Part shown: piece after piece, positions 15,409 through 21,614 of the stretch | How the letters are laid out: each line of letters starts with the position of its first letter | Numbering within the stretch: position 1 is the first letter of the stretch | IMG/VR virus record: IMGVR_UViG_3300001589_000061 | Coordinates: 1 to 35,635 of that record | Direction: 5' to 3' (one strand) | Length of the DNA stretch: 35,635 nt | DNA from: a virus | Position numbers and translations under genes: made by a program | The notes under the pieces: generated by a model | What the model was told of the DNA's origin: nothing | Database searches by the model: none | Seen by the model: the letters and a program-made list of their open reading frames with translations, nothing else

Positions 15409-16368
15409 TTAGTATCCGTTTGGTACAATAACATAATGTATTGCAAGTACAACTCCTACACTTGCACCTAAGCCTATCATCATCTTAATGAAGTCTTTAG
15501 TTATAAGAGGAAATACTGTTTTAAACTTTTCCTTGCCTGTGACAGTTGCCATAGCAAGTTCTCGTCCACATAGTAGTCCTACGAATACCCAAGTTGTTGA
15601 CATTGGAATGTCGTTTATTTCTTTAAAGAATAACAGTATTACAAAATAAACACAATCAATAATTGTAGCACTACGCACATATCTTGTGTTGTGTTTCTCA
15701 ATTACAATCTGTTGTATCTTTCCTCCCCCTTCACGAAACATATATCCTAATCCAAATACAAACATTGCACTGATTAGAACCATTAGGTCCCAAGGTATTT
15801 CTCTTGGTAAGAACACAGCAATGTTTGCCATGTCATGTGATAACCAAGTGAACCATAAGAAGCCTGTTGTGAACCATTGTGCTATGCGCCATCGATTCTT
15901 GTGTTCTTCCTTAACAGGCTTTGCTTCGTCTAGCAGTTTGCTAACTACTAACCAAATAACATATGCCGCTACTGCCGCTACTGCATATCCCATCATGCTT
16001 TTTACAAGCATCTTCTCTAATACAAATGTACTGGCAAATGCACTCAGCACTAGGAAACTAGTACTAACTGGTACTCCTATCCTTGTAAGTATTAATAATA
16101 GTCCTGGTGCCATTGCGTGATACCACTGTATCTCTTGGAACGGAATCTTATTCAAACGTCCGTAACTAATGTCACCTCCGTTCATATACCAACCATACCA
16201 TAATGTATAAATGAGAACAGCCGAAGCCGCCAACCACATAATCTTCCAATTTACTTTTTCGTTATTTGATGCAATCCATGTACCTAAAGTTTGTACACTA
16301 TCGTTTGCTATTACAGAATAACCTGCGAACAGGAATCCTACAGCCATCCATAAGGTGAGTGCGTCCAT
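15409..16368 (-). CDS. PiT-family inorganic phosphate permease
   Basis: Multi-pass inner-membrane transporter (319 residues) that probably brings in phosphate. The two PiT repeats are visible: YSVIANDSVQTLGTWIASNN near the N-terminus and WLSHDMANIAVFLPRE in the middle, each with the conserved N/H-D. GVPVSTSFLVLSAF and DIPMSTTWVFVGLLCGRELA are the paired P-x-S-T-[ST] segments. It is shorter than bacterial PitA (about 500), lacking much of the central loop. The ATG at 16368 has a good ribosome site (AGGAGA); the longer frame to 16428 has none. Phosphate is the limiting nutrient in much of the surface ocean. Other ion substrates are possible for this family. Confidence 0.88.
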   Translation of the reverse strand: MDALTLWMAVGFLFAGYSVIANDSVQTLGTWIASNNEKVNWKIMWLAASAVLIYTLWYGWYMNGGDISYGRLNKIPFQEIQWYHAMAPGLLLILTRIGVPVSTSFLVLSAFASTFVLEKMLVKSMMGYAVAAVAAYVIWLVVSKLLDEAKPVKEEHKNRWRIAQWFTTGFLWFTWLSHDMANIAVFLPREIPWDLMVLISAMFVFGLGYMFREGGGKIQQIVIEKHNTRYVRSATIIDCVYFVILLFFKEINDIPMSTTWVFVGLLCGRELAMATVTGKEKFKTVFPLITKDFIKMMIGLGASVGVVLAIHYVIVPNGY

Positions 16369-16467
16369 TTTATATCTCCTCTGCTTGACGGCTTTACCCC
16401 GTCGCTCACATAATAAGAGCAGGCTCAACGATGCCTGCCAAGAACTTTATTGTTCATCGTTATTTAC

Positions 16468-16496
16468 AAAGTAACATCTATATTAAGTTCTGTCAA
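16468..16496 (-). promoter_or_regulatory. Sigma70-like promoter for the phosphate permease
   Basis: Minus strand: TTGACA (16491-16496), 17-base spacer, TACTTT (16468-16473). The -35 box is perfect, the -10 weak, leaving a leader of about 95 bases, which could hold a control element. No PhoB box could be identified with confidence. Confidence 0.5.
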
Positions 16497-16578
16497 GAAA
16501 AACCTAAGCCATGCGTATCAAGCATGACAGCCTTTACAAAAAAGTAGTCGATTTTATGTAAGTTATGCTGTACTATTA

Positions 16579-16586
16579 TATAAATA
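16579..16586 (+). promoter_or_regulatory. Late-type promoter motif for DUF1127 cluster
   Basis: TATAAATA on the plus strand, 176 bases before the first downstream ATG. The long leader is unusual beside the 20-60 base leaders elsewhere in the window. Confidence 0.55.
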
Positions 16587-16762
16587 ACAGTGTTAAAGAG
16601 CTATTAGATGGCGATTTAACGACACACAGACACTGGGATAGACCGGCGCACTACTCATGCGTTACAAGCAGTTGACGGTAGCAAAGACTACTGACGCCAT
16701 GCAAAGACATGGGGTATTGCTTTCCTCAAGCATCCACAACTTAAAAGAAACAGGAGAACACT
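16587..16762 (+). ncRNA. Structured 5' leader or small RNA with twin CAAAGA hairpins
   Basis: This gene-free stretch of about 175 bases follows the late motif. It contains two adjacent hairpins with identical hexaloops: CGGTAG-CAAAGA-CTACTG (16676-16693) and CCATG-CAAAGA-CATGG (16697-16712). The octamer GCAAAGAC is thus presented twice, about 20 bases apart. The last part holds the ribosome site (AGGAGAA) for the gene at 16763. It may be a leader bound by a protein or a separate small RNA; no known RNA family was recognised. Confidence 0.45.
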
Positions 16763-16963
16763 ATGAAAAACGTGTACAAAGTCCTACGGTTTTTGTTTGG
16801 ATCAGGTAATTCATCCAAAAACGAAAGCTATCGTGTATGGGCTAAGACAGAGTATGGAAATGATTGGCGATTTGCTTATCAGCACTTGCTTGATCATGAA
16901 GGCCAGCCGCCTAAAAGGCAAGACCACCACAACACCAACGATAACTTAAAAGGATGGGTATAA
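16763..16963 (+). CDS. Hypothetical small protein, 66 aa
   Basis: Starts MKNVYKVLRFLFGSGNSS, then a tryptophan/tyrosine-rich part (YRVWAKTEYGNDWRFAYQHL) and a polar end. Not recognised. A clear ribosome site (AGGAGA) precedes it and it is followed 4 bases later by the first of the twin small genes. Confidence 0.65.
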   Translation: MKNVYKVLRFLFGSGNSSKNESYRVWAKTEYGNDWRFAYQHLLDHEGQPPKRQDHHNTNDNLKGWV

Positions 16964-16967
16964 AATT

Positions 16968-17000
16968 ATGACGACACAAACACTAACAACTTACTATTGT
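16968..17000 (+). repeat. Direct repeat, copy 1 (5' ends of twin genes)
   Basis: About 30 bases starting at the ATG are nearly identical to 17153-17185, with only two silent differences in the shared part. They encode the common MTTQTLTTYYC start. The duplication covers the N-terminal segment only; the rest of the two genes differs. Confidence 0.8.
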
Positions 17001-17156
17001 AAAATATGCGATAGTATTTCAAATGGACTAAAAACTTTCGGGAATGGCTGTATTAGTTTTTTCGAAACTGCAGGCACTGCTAGAGCGGCCGCTGAACTTA
17101 CTCGAATGGGTATGCACAAAGAAGCTCGTGCATTAATGATGGACTTAAAAAAATGA
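16968..17156 (+). CDS. Small protein with twin N-terminus, DUF1127-like remnant, 62 aa
   Basis: Begins MTTQTLTTYYCKICDS, almost the same as the next gene, and ends ARAAAELTRMGMHKEARALM, a helix reminiscent of small arginine-rich alphaproteobacterial DUF1127-type proteins. The CxxC pair is shared between the twins. Its stop overlaps the start of the next gene by 4 bases. Function unknown; RNA binding is possible by analogy only. Confidence 0.65.
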   Translation: MTTQTLTTYYCKICDSISNGLKTFGNGCISFFETAGTARAAAELTRMGMHKEARALMMDLKK

Positions 17157-17185
17157 CTACACAAACACTAACAACTTACTACTGC
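17153..17185 (+). repeat. Direct repeat, copy 2 (5' ends of twin genes)
   Basis: Second copy of the repeat at 16968-17000, at the start of the DUF1127 gene. Confidence 0.8.
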
Positions 17186-17374
17186 CAATTCTGCGATATG
17201 GTTGCAGGGTTTTTTAAAGCTAGAGTGGCAAACTATCGCCACCAAAGAAACGTAAGGTCTGGTATAAATCAACTAAATGCTATGACAGACCTAGAGCTAA
17301 GGGATATTGGTATTAGCCGATGTGACATAGTTCGTGTAGCAAGCGGCCAGTGGGGTCGTCCGGAGAAGTTCTAA
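17153..17374 (+). CDS. DUF1127 (YjiS-like) small protein
   Basis: 73 residues. The C-terminal half, LNAMTDLELRDIGISRCDI followed by VRVASG, is the DUF1127 signature, very common in alphaproteobacteria. In Rhodobacter sphaeroides the DUF1127 protein CcaF1 binds RNA and is made from a locus that also yields the CcsR small RNAs; other DUF1127 proteins affect phosphate and stress physiology. The N-terminal MTTQTLTTYYCQFCD is shared with the preceding gene and is not part of DUF1127. Its presence in a phage suggests tampering with host RNA metabolism or stress control. Confidence 0.85.
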   Translation: MTTQTLTTYYCQFCDMVAGFFKARVANYRHQRNVRSGINQLNAMTDLELRDIGISRCDIVRVASGQWGRPEKF

Positions 17375-17457
17375 TGATACTTTATCATATGATTAGAAGT
17401 TACAAATACTACATAGGTGGTATCTATTATGTACATCTAAAAATGAAAGGAATGTAA
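17374..17457 (+). CDS. Possible 27-aa basic peptide
   Basis: Reads MILYHMIRSYKYYIGGIYYV and ends HLKMKGM. Its ATG overlaps the stop of the DUF1127 gene (TAATG), with AGAAG upstream as a modest ribosome site. Very short and unsupported by homology, so it may be chance. Confidence 0.35.
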   Translation: MILYHMIRSYKYYIGGIYYVHLKMKGM

Positions 17458-17458
17458 C

Positions 17459-17521
17459 ATGTGGCCTTACACAGACGACGAAGCAGATTTTTTAAGCGGT
17501 AATAAGCCTGCTACAAAATAA
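17459..17521 (+). CDS. Possible 20-aa peptide
   Basis: Encodes MWPYTDDEADFLSG and a short end; AAAGGAATG lies before the ATG. The MWPYT-x-x-E-x-x-[FW]-L-S pattern looks non-random for so short a frame, but I have no way to confirm translation. Confidence 0.35.
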   Translation: MWPYTDDEADFLSGNKPATK

Positions 17522-17533
17522 CACATCCAAGGT

Positions 17534-17565
17534 GAGTTGACTTAACGGTCAACTCATGCTATATA
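17534..17565 (+). promoter_or_regulatory. Promoter with palindromic operator for pseudoazurin operon
   Basis: TTGACT (17537-17542), 17-base spacer, TATATA (17560-17565). A perfect 8-base inverted repeat, GAGTTGAC-(6)-GTCAACTC (17534-17541 and 17548-17555), covers the -35 box and half the spacer, as expected for a repressor site. As RNA it could form a hairpin, but no T run follows. Confidence 0.65.
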
Positions 17566-17612
17566 TATTACATGGCTACAATCAGTAGCAACACATACAC
17601 AAAGGAAACTAA

Positions 17613-18041
17613 ATGAAAAATTTACTATCAACAGTTGCCCTCTTGGGTCTACTATCAACTCCGGCACTAGCCGCAGACACAACAATCGACATGCTAAACA
17701 AACGTGATGACGGAGCCAAAATGGTTTACAGTCAAGATATTGCACGTATTGATGCAGGCGATACAATTACTTGGTTACCAAAGTCAAAAGGTCACAACGT
17801 AGAATTCGTTGCAGGTCCAGATGGTTGGGAAGCACCAAAGAAATCAAAGAATGGTAAAGAAGTTGCTATTACATTTGATACTCCAGGAATATATCTATAC
17901 CAATGTACCCCACACAAGAGCATGGGCATGATTGCAATGGTAGTTGTTGGCGATGATACATCTAACTTAGATGCAATGGCTGGTATGAAAATGCGTGGCA
18001 AAAGCAAAAAGAAGATGAAAGCATTACTTGCTGATCTCTAA
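17613..18041 (+). CDS. Pseudoazurin, periplasmic blue-copper protein
   Basis: Small electron carrier. A signal peptide (MKNLLSTVALLGLLSTPALA, cut near residue 20) exports it. The type-1 copper ligands are all in place: H61 in KGHNVEF, C98, H101 and M106 in YQCTPHKSMGM, with the C-x2-H-x4-M spacing of pseudoazurins. The region GPDGWEAPKKSKNG is also typical. Length (142) matches the family. In bacteria it passes electrons to nitrite or nitrous-oxide reductases or to oxidases. It leads an operon with DoxX and small membrane proteins; the next gene starts on its stop codon (TAATG). The promoter at 17534-17565 carries a palindrome. Confidence 0.92.
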   Translation: MKNLLSTVALLGLLSTPALAADTTIDMLNKRDDGAKMVYSQDIARIDAGDTITWLPKSKGHNVEFVAGPDGWEAPKKSKNGKEVAITFDTPGIYLYQCTPHKSMGMIAMVVVGDDTSNLDAMAGMKMRGKSKKKMKALLADL

Positions 18042-18445
18042 TGAAACTTGTAAATAAAATTCCTGAGTTTTGTTTGAGCCATTGGTTACTGCGAGTGCCG
18101 CTGGCCATTGTGTTCATACAACAGGGTTTAAGTAAGTTTCCAGTGACAGTGGAAGATGCTCAATCATTTGAACTTCCGTACCTAGTATGGTGGATAGTTG
18201 CCTATGGTGAACTAGGCGCAGGTATTGGATTACTTGTGGCTGGTTTGTTAGCGTCATGGACATGGTTAAGTGACATTGGCGACATGTTAACACGTTTTTG
18301 TGGTATTACAATTTGTAGTATTATGACAGGCGTTATTTGGGTAGGACAACCAGAAAGTTTTTGGGATGTCATACTGTACGATAACCTACACGTCTTTCTT
18401 TGGGTAGGTGGAATGTTTTTTGCACTAAGAGGTAATAGAACATGA
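18041..18445 (+). CDS. DoxX-family membrane protein
   Basis: 134 residues with four hydrophobic segments and the DoxX N-terminus LRVPLAIVFIQQGLSKFP (L-R-x(3)-G/A-x(3)-x-x-G-x-x-K-F). AYGELGAGIGLLVAGLLASW is the second conserved segment. DoxX proteins are linked to thiosulphate oxidation, thiol redox or terminal oxidase assembly in different bacteria, so a redox role fits the pseudoazurin neighbour. Translation is coupled to pseudoazurin upstream and to the next small gene downstream (ATGA). Confidence 0.82.
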   Translation: MKLVNKIPEFCLSHWLLRVPLAIVFIQQGLSKFPVTVEDAQSFELPYLVWWIVAYGELGAGIGLLVAGLLASWTWLSDIGDMLTRFCGITICSIMTGVIWVGQPESFWDVILYDNLHVFLWVGGMFFALRGNRT

Positions 18446-18612
18446 GCGAACAAATTAAATGGCATGGAATTGGATACGCATTTTTGTGTGTCATATTCAT
18501 GTTAGTTGGAGTACCAATAATCAGTATGATGCTTATAGTAGGTCCAGAAGACTACTTTAGTAGTTACTGTAAACAAACTCCATTACTACCGTGTTTAGGA
18601 ATGACCAAATGA
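18442..18612 (+). CDS. Small single-pass membrane protein, 56 aa
   Basis: MSEQIKWHGIGYAFLCVIFM then a long hydrophobic stretch and a short tail with two cysteines (YCKQTPLLPC). Start and stop overlap neighbours by 4 bases (ATGA at both ends), strong support for a real gene. Not recognised; likely an accessory subunit or anchor in the operon. Confidence 0.65.
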   Translation: MSEQIKWHGIGYAFLCVIFMLVGVPIISMMLIVGPEDYFSSYCKQTPLLPCLGMTK

Positions 18613-18800
18613 AATACTCAATATTAAATACTGACACAGGTGATGTCCAAGAAATGTGTTTTGTAGATACATTACAATTTACAAACTGGTTTAAAATTGC
18701 ACCCGATAATTTTAAATCGTTAGGCAAAGTAGATGCATACTTACCAACTAGACATGTAAGAATGCAAAACAAAGAGGAGTTTGCTGGATGGAGGAGTTAA
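18609..18800 (+). CDS. Hypothetical small soluble protein, 63 aa
   Basis: MKYSILNTDTGDVQEMCFVD, then a beta-rich body and a charged end (MQNKEEFAGWRS). I take the ATG at 18609 that overlaps the previous stop (ATGA), not an upstream ATG at 18591. Unrecognised. Confidence 0.65.
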   Translation: MKYSILNTDTGDVQEMCFVDTLQFTNWFKIAPDNFKSLGKVDAYLPTRHVRMQNKEEFAGWRS

Positions 18801-19006
18801 CACCTAGAGAGGAAGCAGAAATAGAAGCAAAGAAAACTTATGTTGGATTCTTAAAAGCAAGTAAGTATACATTTTATGGTGCTCTTGCTTTTTTCCTTGC
18901 AGTAGCATCATGTAACTTTGGTGTTGAAGATGGTCCTAAGAAAACAGGATCAGGATATAACGGTGAGCAATATGCTCCTACGAATTTGAACGATAAGGAC
19001 AAGTAA
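18788..19006 (+). CDS. Small membrane protein resembling aa3-oxidase subunit IV
   Basis: 72 residues: an acidic N-terminus, then KKTYVGFLKASKYTFYGALA and one membrane segment, then a polar tail. The T-Y/F-x-G-F-x-[KR] motif directly before a single helix is the hallmark of the short bacterial aa3-type cytochrome c oxidase subunit IV (COX4_pro_2). The match is short and the tail longer than usual, so this is tentative. If right, it would sit with the host oxidase near the pseudoazurin electron donor. Confidence 0.45.
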   Translation: MEELTPREEAEIEAKKTYVGFLKASKYTFYGALAFFLAVASCNFGVEDGPKKTGSGYNGEQYAPTNLNDKDK

Positions 19007-19007
19007 T

Positions 19008-19526
19008 ATGCTTTTAAGATGTTTTATTATATTAATGATATTTGCATTACCAGTAAAGGCTCAAGTTAGTTGGAGCGACAGTGCAAGAATTATAACATGG
19101 TTGACAGATAATAGTGATTACGAATGGAATGGTGAACCTTTACCTAAGATTAAGTTTGAAACTATAGAAAACATGTGTATAACTTTGTTCCCAGAAGGAG
19201 TGCCTGACCCGTGTGAAATTGGTGGATACTATAATGACGAAACTAACGAAATCTTTATTGCAACAACTCCTACCAAACATATGGTTGAAGAAAGGTATGA
19301 AGAATCAGTACTTGTGCATGAACTAGTTCATTTTTTACAAAAAATTAATGGAACATATGAAACTATTAAATGTAGACGAGGTCTAGAAAAAGATGCTTTT
19401 CATTTACAAGACAAGTATATTGACGAGTTTGGATTGCCAGAAGAGTTACACAATGATCCATTGTTTGCACTTGTAATGAGTTCATGTCCTCAAATGGGAG
19501 GATTTTTAAACTCGGGCGGTGGTTGA
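19008..19526 (+). CDS. Secreted zinc-metallopeptidase-like protein
   Basis: 172 residues. A signal peptide (MLLRCFIILMIFALPVKA) is followed by a domain with the zinc-binding motif H-E-L-V-H in VLVHELVHFLQ and a downstream glutamate in GLEKDAFHLQDKYIDEFG, the E-x(2)-A-x(3)-Q-D pattern of gluzincin-like families. Four cysteines outside the signal may form disulphides. It would work in the periplasm or envelope. Substrate unknown; processing of envelope proteins is possible. It starts one base after the previous stop and shares TGATG with the next small gene. Confidence 0.75.
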   Translation: MLLRCFIILMIFALPVKAQVSWSDSARIITWLTDNSDYEWNGEPLPKIKFETIENMCITLFPEGVPDPCEIGGYYNDETNEIFIATTPTKHMVEERYEESVLVHELVHFLQKINGTYETIKCRRGLEKDAFHLQDKYIDEFGLPEELHNDPLFALVMSSCPQMGGFLNSGGG

Positions 19527-19624
19527 TGGATCCACAAAAACGTACAGTTTACTTAATGATATCTATATGTGTGCTACTGCACTTTGTGGTAATACCAATA
19601 TGGATGTGGAGTTTAGGATTGTAG
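19526..19624 (+). CDS. Tiny membrane protein, 32 aa
   Basis: MDPQKRTVYLMISICVLLHF and a further hydrophobic stretch ending MWSLGL. It starts on the stop of the protease gene (TGATG) and ends at the base of a terminator. A single membrane helix with a basic N-terminus. Confidence 0.55.
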   Translation: MDPQKRTVYLMISICVLLHFVVIPIWMWSLGL

Positions 19625-19661
19625 GCAGAGCCCCCCGCCAAGAAGGCTCTGCCACTTTTTT
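19624..19661 (+). terminator. Rho-independent terminator of the pseudoazurin operon
   Basis: GGCAGAGCC (19624-19632) pairs perfectly with GGCTCTGCC (19645-19653), followed by ACTTTTTT. It closes the plus-strand operon and may also stop the opposing transcript. Confidence 0.88.
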
Positions 19662-19672
19662 AAAGTGTTATA

Positions 19673-19906
19673 TTACTTCTTTGAATAAATTGAATATAAT
19701 ACCCATACCGCAACAAGACCTACTAGTCCTTGAGCAGAGAAGCCTGCTACTATTGCTTGAACGTTACTAATAACGCTGATGTCCGGCCAAAACGGTATGT
19801 TCTGTCCGCTAAAAAGGACTTCAAGCACAATGCCTAATGATAGTAGACTTACACCTACTTCAGTTAGAGCACCTGCCCATCCTTTTACTTTTGTTAAGAT
19901 ATCCAT
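19673..19906 (-). CDS. Small membrane protein, 77 aa
   Basis: Two membrane segments (EVGVSLLSLGIVLEVLFSG; LVGLVAVWVLYSIYSKK) behind a charged start MDILTKVKGWAG. It has a strong ribosome site (AAGGAG) and a CTAAATA motif at 19952-19958. Its size and late-type control would suit a holin-like protein, but nothing diagnostic is seen. Confidence 0.65.
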   Translation of the reverse strand: MDILTKVKGWAGALTEVGVSLLSLGIVLEVLFSGQNIPFWPDISVISNVQAIVAGFSAQGLVGLVAVWVLYSIYSKK

Positions 19907-19951
19907 TGGATCTCCTTTCTAAATACTAGCATTAGTGTGTTGCCAGTCTAT

Positions 19952-19958
19952 TATTTAG
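19952..19958 (-). promoter_or_regulatory. Late-type promoter motif
   Basis: Minus strand CTAAATA, 45 bases before the ATG at 19906, with a good ribosome site between. Confidence 0.45.
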
Positions 19959-20023
19959 AGCATAGTTTTCGATCATAAAGCACGTATAAATGGTCTAAGG
20001 TATCAAAAACGGCGATTCTTTTC

Positions 20024-20052
20024 TTGACAGACACTAAATAACATGTTAGATT
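20024..20052 (+). promoter_or_regulatory. Sigma70-like promoter with embedded late motif
   Basis: TTGACA (20024-20029), 17-base spacer, TAGATT (20047-20052), 33 bases before the ATG at 20086. The spacer contains CTAAATA (20034-20040), so the gene may be expressed both early and late. Confidence 0.6.
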
Positions 20053-20085
20053 AACTAACACTACACACATACAGAGGAGAATATA

Positions 20086-20400
20086 ATGAGCGTAGATACC
20101 AAATATGGCGAAGCCATCTTTAAACAAACACAAGAAGTTGCTGAAATGTTTAAGTCAGCAATGCCAAAAATCACAACTAATAAAAACGGATACGAAATTA
20201 GAACTAAGGTCCTAGAAATGGCTCAAAGCAATGTATGGAACGATTATCATGCTAAGTTTGCAGGCTGGTCAACTTTAATCACTCAAGAAGATAAAGAAGT
20301 TGTAACTAAAGTAGAGATGCCAGATGTACCCGGCGTCGAAGCTGTACTAGACGCGGCAGATAAGTTTTATGAATTCGTAAACGGAAAGCCAAATAAATAG
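20086..20400 (+). CDS. Hypothetical helical protein, 104 aa
   Basis: MSVDTKYGEAIFKQTQEVAE and following sequence are amphipathic helices, with GYEIRTKVLEMAQSNVWNDY in the middle. Phasin-like in general character but without a firm match. It is a single-gene unit with its own promoter and a structured inverted repeat downstream. Confidence 0.7.
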   Translation: MSVDTKYGEAIFKQTQEVAEMFKSAMPKITTNKNGYEIRTKVLEMAQSNVWNDYHAKFAGWSTLITQEDKEVVTKVEMPDVPGVEAVLDAADKFYEFVNGKPNK

Positions 20401-20447
20401 TAATCATTTTAACGATCCCATAGGGTGATACATATATAGTAACAGCA

Positions 20448-20517
20448 CCCCCTGCTAACGAAACCGGAATTGAGATTCATTGCCATTGGCTGTCAACATT
20501 CCAAAAGTTAGCAGGGG
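20448..20517. repeat. Long nested inverted repeat between convergent genes
   Basis: CCCCTGCTAAC (20449-20459) pairs perfectly with GTTAGCAGGGG (20507-20517). Inside lie a second pair, GGAAT with ATTCC, flanked by TTGA/TCAA, and an inner GCC/GGC. The 70 bases could fold into one rod-like RNA on either strand. No T run follows on the plus strand, so it is not a standard terminator there. Functions could be bidirectional termination, mRNA 3'-end protection or a small RNA. Confidence 0.55.
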
Positions 20518-20524
20518 TTAATCT

Positions 20525-21583
20525 TTATACAGTATACGGATCTAAGTCTAGATACTTACCCCATTCACCATAGTAATGACGCATACCTACTTCATCATGT
20601 ATGGTTCCGTTCTCATGCCTACCATGTAAAATGCTTCTAGCTTCTGTGCCTTCTCGCATTGTTGTGCCTTGTCCGGCTACGCCTATCAGGTCTTCATGTA
20701 GGTTGCGTCCAAACGGTCCCCATATACTATTGTGATGGTTGATGCGTGTGCGTCTTTCTTCTGGTGTATCTTTGCGTAGTCCATAACCTCTAAACTCAAT
20801 AAGAACTTTGTTACAACCTAATGGAGTAACTGAGTCGCTTCTATATGCACTACCACGCAAGTTAAAGTTAAAGCCTGGAAACAAATCTACCATGTACCAC
20901 TGGTTAGGTGGTAGGTTAGGAAAACTTAGTTCGCCTCTATCTTCAAATCCTTCATACTCTTCGTAGTTTACAGTAAACGAACTTACGTTTACATGACCGT
21001 TGTCAAAAGGTATATTCTTACGTGCAAAGTATTCATCGTTGAATCCGCTCACACGATTAAAGTAATGCATGAAGTCGTGATAGAATTCACTATTGGTATC
21101 ATGCCATAGTTTGTAGTTTGTATCGATTACTGCTTTATGATAATGGAACACTTCCATCTCTTCCGTGTCAATGGCGTCAGCAATACAATCAAATGCTCCT
21201 GCGGTCCATTGCTCTACGCTCTGTGTAGGATTAGGATCAAGTGTTACCCATACCATACCTCCGTGCTTTACTTCGCAATGCAACTGTGGTTCAACAGTTA
21301 CAATAGGTGCTCCTAGCGTACCACTAGGACTGTTTATGCCATAGTTACGATATGCTCTTACGCCATTGCCTGTGTTATATGCAATTACATTTACACCTGC
21401 TATTTGTGTTGTTCGATAGTCTAATTCGTTATACATTTCTGAGATATGACACATGGGTACCCACACCTTACTAAAGATGTGTTCTTGTTCCTGTGCAAAT
21501 ATCTCTGGGCTATTATAAGCTGAACTGCTAATTGATTCTACGTTTGGTTGTGCTAACCAACTCTTATGATTGCGTGGTGGCAT
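20525..21583 (-). CDS. Rieske-type oxygenase alpha subunit lacking the Rieske cluster
   Basis: 352 residues. The start matches ring-hydroxylating oxygenases (IFAQEQEHIFSKVWVPMCHI; TTQIAGVNVIAYNTGNGVRA). The [2Fe-2S] segment C-x-H ... C-x2-H, expected at about residues 80-105, is absent: the sequence runs YRNYGINSPSGTLGAPIVTV and straight on to GGMVWVTLDPNP. The mononuclear iron site is kept, with H169 and H173 in NSEFYHDFMHYF and probably D298 in NLHEDLIG. The protein is shorter than usual (about 400-450) by about the size of the lost part. It may use another electron source or have a new reaction. Promoter and palindromes lie at 21615-21661. Confidence 0.8.
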   Translation of the reverse strand: MPPRNHKSWLAQPNVESISSSAYNSPEIFAQEQEHIFSKVWVPMCHISEMYNELDYRTTQIAGVNVIAYNTGNGVRAYRNYGINSPSGTLGAPIVTVEPQLHCEVKHGGMVWVTLDPNPTQSVEQWTAGAFDCIADAIDTEEMEVFHYHKAVIDTNYKLWHDTNSEFYHDFMHYFNRVSGFNDEYFARKNIPFDNGHVNVSSFTVNYEEYEGFEDRGELSFPNLPPNQWYMVDLFPGFNFNLRGSAYRSDSVTPLGCNKVLIEFRGYGLRKDTPEERRTRINHHNSIWGPFGRNLHEDLIGVAGQGTTMREGTEARSILHGRHENGTIHDEVGMRHYYGEWGKYLDLDPYTV

Positions 21584-21614
21584 ATGTACTCTCCTTACAT
21601 GCTATATTTAATTT

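Noticed and set aside
16672-16677. TTGACG as a possible -35 box in the DUF1127 leader
   Set aside because: No -10-like sequence lies 16-18 bases downstream, and the bases are part of the twin-hairpin region.
19519-19770. 83-residue plus-strand frame running through the terminator
   Set aside because: It crosses a strong rho-independent terminator; the overlapping 32-residue membrane peptide in another frame fits the gene spacing better.
20525-21583. The oxygenase as a broken pseudogene
   Set aside because: The frame is intact, the iron ligands are conserved, and it has a good promoter; the missing Rieske part is a clean loss rather than scattered damage.
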